DNA from: JAUVUV01 sp964548275
GTDB lineage: Bacteria > Gemmatimonadota > Glassbacteria > GWA2-58-10
NCBI GenBank assembly: GCA_964548275.1
Contig: CAZJQI010000005.1
Span: 1 to 64,000, forward strand
Length of the DNA stretch: 64,000 nucleotides
Direction: 5' to 3'
Below are positions 62,228-64,000 of this stretch, one piece after another. Position 1 is the first letter of the stretch; every line of letters begins with the position of its first letter. A model generated the notes under the pieces. That model was not told the origin of the DNA and ran no database searches. It was given only the letters and a program-made list of their open reading frames with translations. The position numbers were made by a program, and so were the translations under genes.

Positions 62228-62543
62228 TTGACCCGCATGGCTGCTCATCGTTATCTTTCTAATCGTGAGCCTCCAGACCACAGTTCAGAGGCCAATCGGC
62301 AAAAGGGACTTTTATCCAACCGCTTGATCACTTGCGAGATTTCCGTGTATTGGATCAGAATTTCAAGACAGACTAATTTCAGACTGTTGATCGGGATCCT
62401 GCTAGTTGAACTCATTTTTTTCCTTCCGGCCTTCGCCCATAGCCCCAAACGGATTTACCTTGCTAACGATGACCACACCGACTACATGTGGTCCGCAAAC
62501 GAGGAGACCTACCGGGGGTTCTTTATATTCACCGGGAGATTAA
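62228..62543 (+). pseudogene. Truncated GH38-like gene, 3' end replaced by a TIR element
   Basis: The frame from 62228 passes through a hydrophobic signal-like stretch (LLIGILLVELIFFLPAFA) into KRIYLANDDHTDYMWSANEE. This segment resembles the start of GH38-type or related mannosidase-like hydrolases (the D-D-H-T-D-Y-M-W pattern). The frame then ends in five residues encoded by the repeat element that starts at 62544 (stop at 62561-62563). A complete enzyme would need hundreds of further residues. The gene is therefore truncated by insertion or by deletion next to the element. The true start is unclear. Confidence 0.6.
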
Positions 62544-62619
62544 TTGACCCGGATTATTCATAAATCAGTAAGATGTTATGATTCCCCGGGGCCTGGGTTT
62601 CATGAATAATACGGGCTAA
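62544..62619. mobile_element. Short copy of the TIR element without the cloverleaf
   Basis: A 76-base element. The left arm (62544-62592) matches the reverse complement of 15237-15285 at 45 of 49 bases, including CAGTAAGATGTTATG. The right end CTGGGTTTCATGAATAAT matches the complement of the other end of the 15 kb copy. The cloverleaf and about 50 flanking bases are missing. The ends TTGACCCGG and CGGGCTAA suggest an older or altered TTAA-type border. Confidence 0.75.
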
Positions 62620-62639
62620 AAATCAGTCAGGATAGATTT

Positions 62640-63320
62640 ATGCTCTGGACAAGAACAACTACCATTCCTTTCGGAATACTGTGGCGTTTCGGCGGGATCT
62701 GGCGCGTTTTTGTACTCGTATTACTTTCCGCTTGTGCGGCAATGATAAAGTCAAATTCAATTCTGAGTGCTTTTCTTTTCGCCTGTGCAATTATCATTCT
62801 CTGGTATTTCCGCGGCCCGTTGAGATCGATAGCCCAGGCCTCGCCGATTGTAGTCTCGCCTGTGGATGGTGTAATAGAGAAAATCGACGAAGGTGAAAAC
62901 ATCCCTTTCTGCGGCAAGGCTGGAACAGTCGTGGTGATTTCCAGTTCCTTTTTCAATGCCGGTGTAATCCGCGCTCCTCTCACCGGCAAGGTGGACATGA
63001 AAGTCCAAGCAACTCAAGACTCCGGCGACAAAGGTGATGGTCACACCGGGATTCTCTGCACGGATTCCAGGGGAAGTTCTTTGTTTCTTGGCGCAAAATC
63101 AAATGAATCTCGAAACCGGATCGTCCTGGCTCCTATCCCCGGAGATTCTATAGAACACGGAGCTATAATCGGATTCAACTCACCCGGAAAAAACGTTGAA
63201 ATGCTTTTCCAGAACGAGAACGGCTACAAACCGGTGATTGCGAAGGGGCAGAAGGTAAAAAGCGGGCAAACGATAATTGCTATCCGCAGGGACACGAGGG
63301 CAAAAAATGTGGTAATATAA
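62640..63320 (+). CDS. Phosphatidylserine-decarboxylase-like protein lacking key residues
   Basis: 226 residues: two membrane helices (about 20-55), then WYFRGPLR and SPIVVSPVDGVIEKID (Asp76) as in the short Psd family. The C-terminal half has GKVDMKV and KGQKVKSGQTIIAI, also Psd-like. Two catalytic features differ. The conserved His of the D-x-H-x-N-R-A-P segment is Gly108 (NAGVIRAP). The self-cleavage Gly-Ser of L/F-G-S is Asn180-Ser181 (GFNSPG). Normal pyruvoyl formation is therefore doubtful. It may be an inactive paralogue, a differently activated enzyme or a structural protein. A functional psd elsewhere in the genome is likely. Confidence 0.65.
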   Translation: MLWTRTTTIPFGILWRFGGIWRVFVLVLLSACAAMIKSNSILSAFLFACAIIILWYFRGPLRSIAQASPIVVSPVDGVIEKIDEGENIPFCGKAGTVVVISSSFFNAGVIRAPLTGKVDMKVQATQDSGDKGDGHTGILCTDSRGSSLFLGAKSNESRNRIVLAPIPGDSIEHGAIIGFNSPGKNVEMLFQNENGYKPVIAKGQKVKSGQTIIAIRRDTRAKNVVI

Positions 63321-63411
63321 TAAGACTGAACTCAGCCGACTTTATCTCACTCCAAATAATTATCCAAAGTTATAGGCAGCTAACAATTTCCCCCGACAAA
63401 GGTGAACGGCG

Positions 63412-64000
63412 ATGACAAATACTCCCAAAAAGATCAATCGACGAGACTTCCTGCTGTGTTGCACAGCAGGCGCGGCAGGTTTGAACTTTTCCTGCATGTC
63501 CGGAAAAAATACAGGGGTAGACACCGGCAAAAAGCCCAATATCATTTTTATTCTTGCTGATGATCTCGGCTACGGCGATCTGGGCTGTTACGGCCAAAAA
63601 GAAATCAAAACGCCGAATATCGACCTGCTCGCAAAAGAGGGGATCCGCTTCACCGACCACTATGCGGGAAGTACCGTATGTGCTCCGTCGCGCTGCTGCC
63701 TGATGACCGGCCTTCACACCGGCCATGCTTATATCAGAGGTAATTCCGAGGTCAAGCCGATGGGCCAGAAACCGCTGAGAGCCGGCACAGTTACTGTGGC
63801 CAAACTCCTGAAAGAGGCTGGCTATGCAACCGCGCTGGTCGGCAAGTGGGGCCTCGGGGGCCCTGGTTCTGCTGGCATTCCCAATCACCAGGGTTTCGAT
63901 TACTTCTTCGGCTATCTCTGCCAGCGACACGCACACAATTACTATCCTGAGTTCCTTTTCCGGAACCAGGAAAAGGTTCCCCTGCAAGGCAACCGGGTCG
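63412..64000 (+). CDS. Sulfatase, partial (continues beyond the window)
   Basis: Type I sulfatase; the reading frame is open to the window end. The N-terminus NRRDFLLCCTAGAAGLNFSC has a twin-arginine motif and a lipobox ending in Cys, so export as a Tat-dependent lipoprotein is possible. The metal site is NIIFILADDLGYGDLGCYG. The formylglycine motif is CAPSR, whose Cys must be modified. The second signature reads GYATALVGKWGLGG; the usual GKWHLG has Gly in place of His, as in a common sulfatase subgroup. NHQGFDYFFGYLCQRHAH follows. AAGGTGA lies about eight bases before the ATG. Confidence 0.93.
   Translation, partial: MTNTPKKINRRDFLLCCTAGAAGLNFSCMSGKNTGVDTGKKPNIIFILADDLGYGDLGCYGQKEIKTPNIDLLAKEGIRFTDHYAGSTVCAPSRCCLMTGLHTGHAYIRGNSEVKPMGQKPLRAGTVTVAKLLKEAGYATALVGKWGLGGPGSAGIPNHQGFDYFFGYLCQRHAHNYYPEFLFRNQEKVPLQGNRV

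Overview
The window looks like chromosomal DNA of a diderm (Gram-negative-type) bacterium of moderate GC content. A TolC/periplasmic adaptor/RND efflux operon, several signal peptides and lipoprotein signals, a complete division cluster and a bacillithiol-type deacetylase support this. A Tat/lipoprotein-type sulfatase and a broken glycoside-hydrolase-like gene at the right end suggest a polysaccharide-degrading lifestyle. I would guess an uncultured lineage of the FCB/Gemmatimonadota sphere, but the phylum is inference and was not tested. No rRNA, tRNA or CRISPR array was found.

Layout. 1-6 kb: two unrecognised envelope-type proteins, prephenate dehydratase, a ROK sugar kinase and a HAD phosphatase. 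6-12.4 kb: a TetR-controlled tripartite RND efflux operon with a consensus promoter. 12.5-14 kb: an unusual glutamate-racemase-like protein with a signal sequence. 14-19 kb (minus strand): ffh-rpsP-rimM-trmD-rplS, then rnhB, separated from rplS by a terminal-inverted-repeat element with a near-perfect cloverleaf core. 19-24.8 kb: PASTA protein, rsmB, GAF/HD-GYP protein, zinc-ribbon protein and BshB1-like deacetylase. 25-26.1 kb: ECF sigma factor and a probably decayed anti-sigma partner. 26.4-41 kb: dcw cluster mraZ-rsmH-ftsL-ftsI-(unknown)-murF-murD-ftsW-murC-murB-ftsQ-ftsA-ftsZ, tightly packed with overlapping genes. It lacks murE, mraY and murG. 41-43 kb: DUF4416 protein and an M23 endopeptidase. 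43-52.6 kb (minus): phoH-pgpH-ybeY-two CNNM/CorC paralogues-mgtE-recO-SH3 protein. 52.9-59.9 kb (minus): rfbA-rfbC-rfbB-rfbD-vanZ-hisS-aspS. 60-64 kb (plus except one gene): a secreted propeller-like protein, an MshEN-repeat/CheX-like protein, a truncated GH38-like gene ending in a second, short copy of the TIR element, a phosphatidylserine-decarboxylase-like protein lacking key residues, and the start of a sulfatase.

Functionally most of the window is housekeeping: translation and secretion, envelope and division, and dTDP-rhamnose synthesis. The items that stand out are the cloverleaf TIR element and its deleted copy, the exported MurI-like protein, the unknown membrane protein in the murE slot, a palindrome placed 35 nt before both the ffh and mraZ starts, the degenerate Psd-like protein and two families of palindromic repeats.
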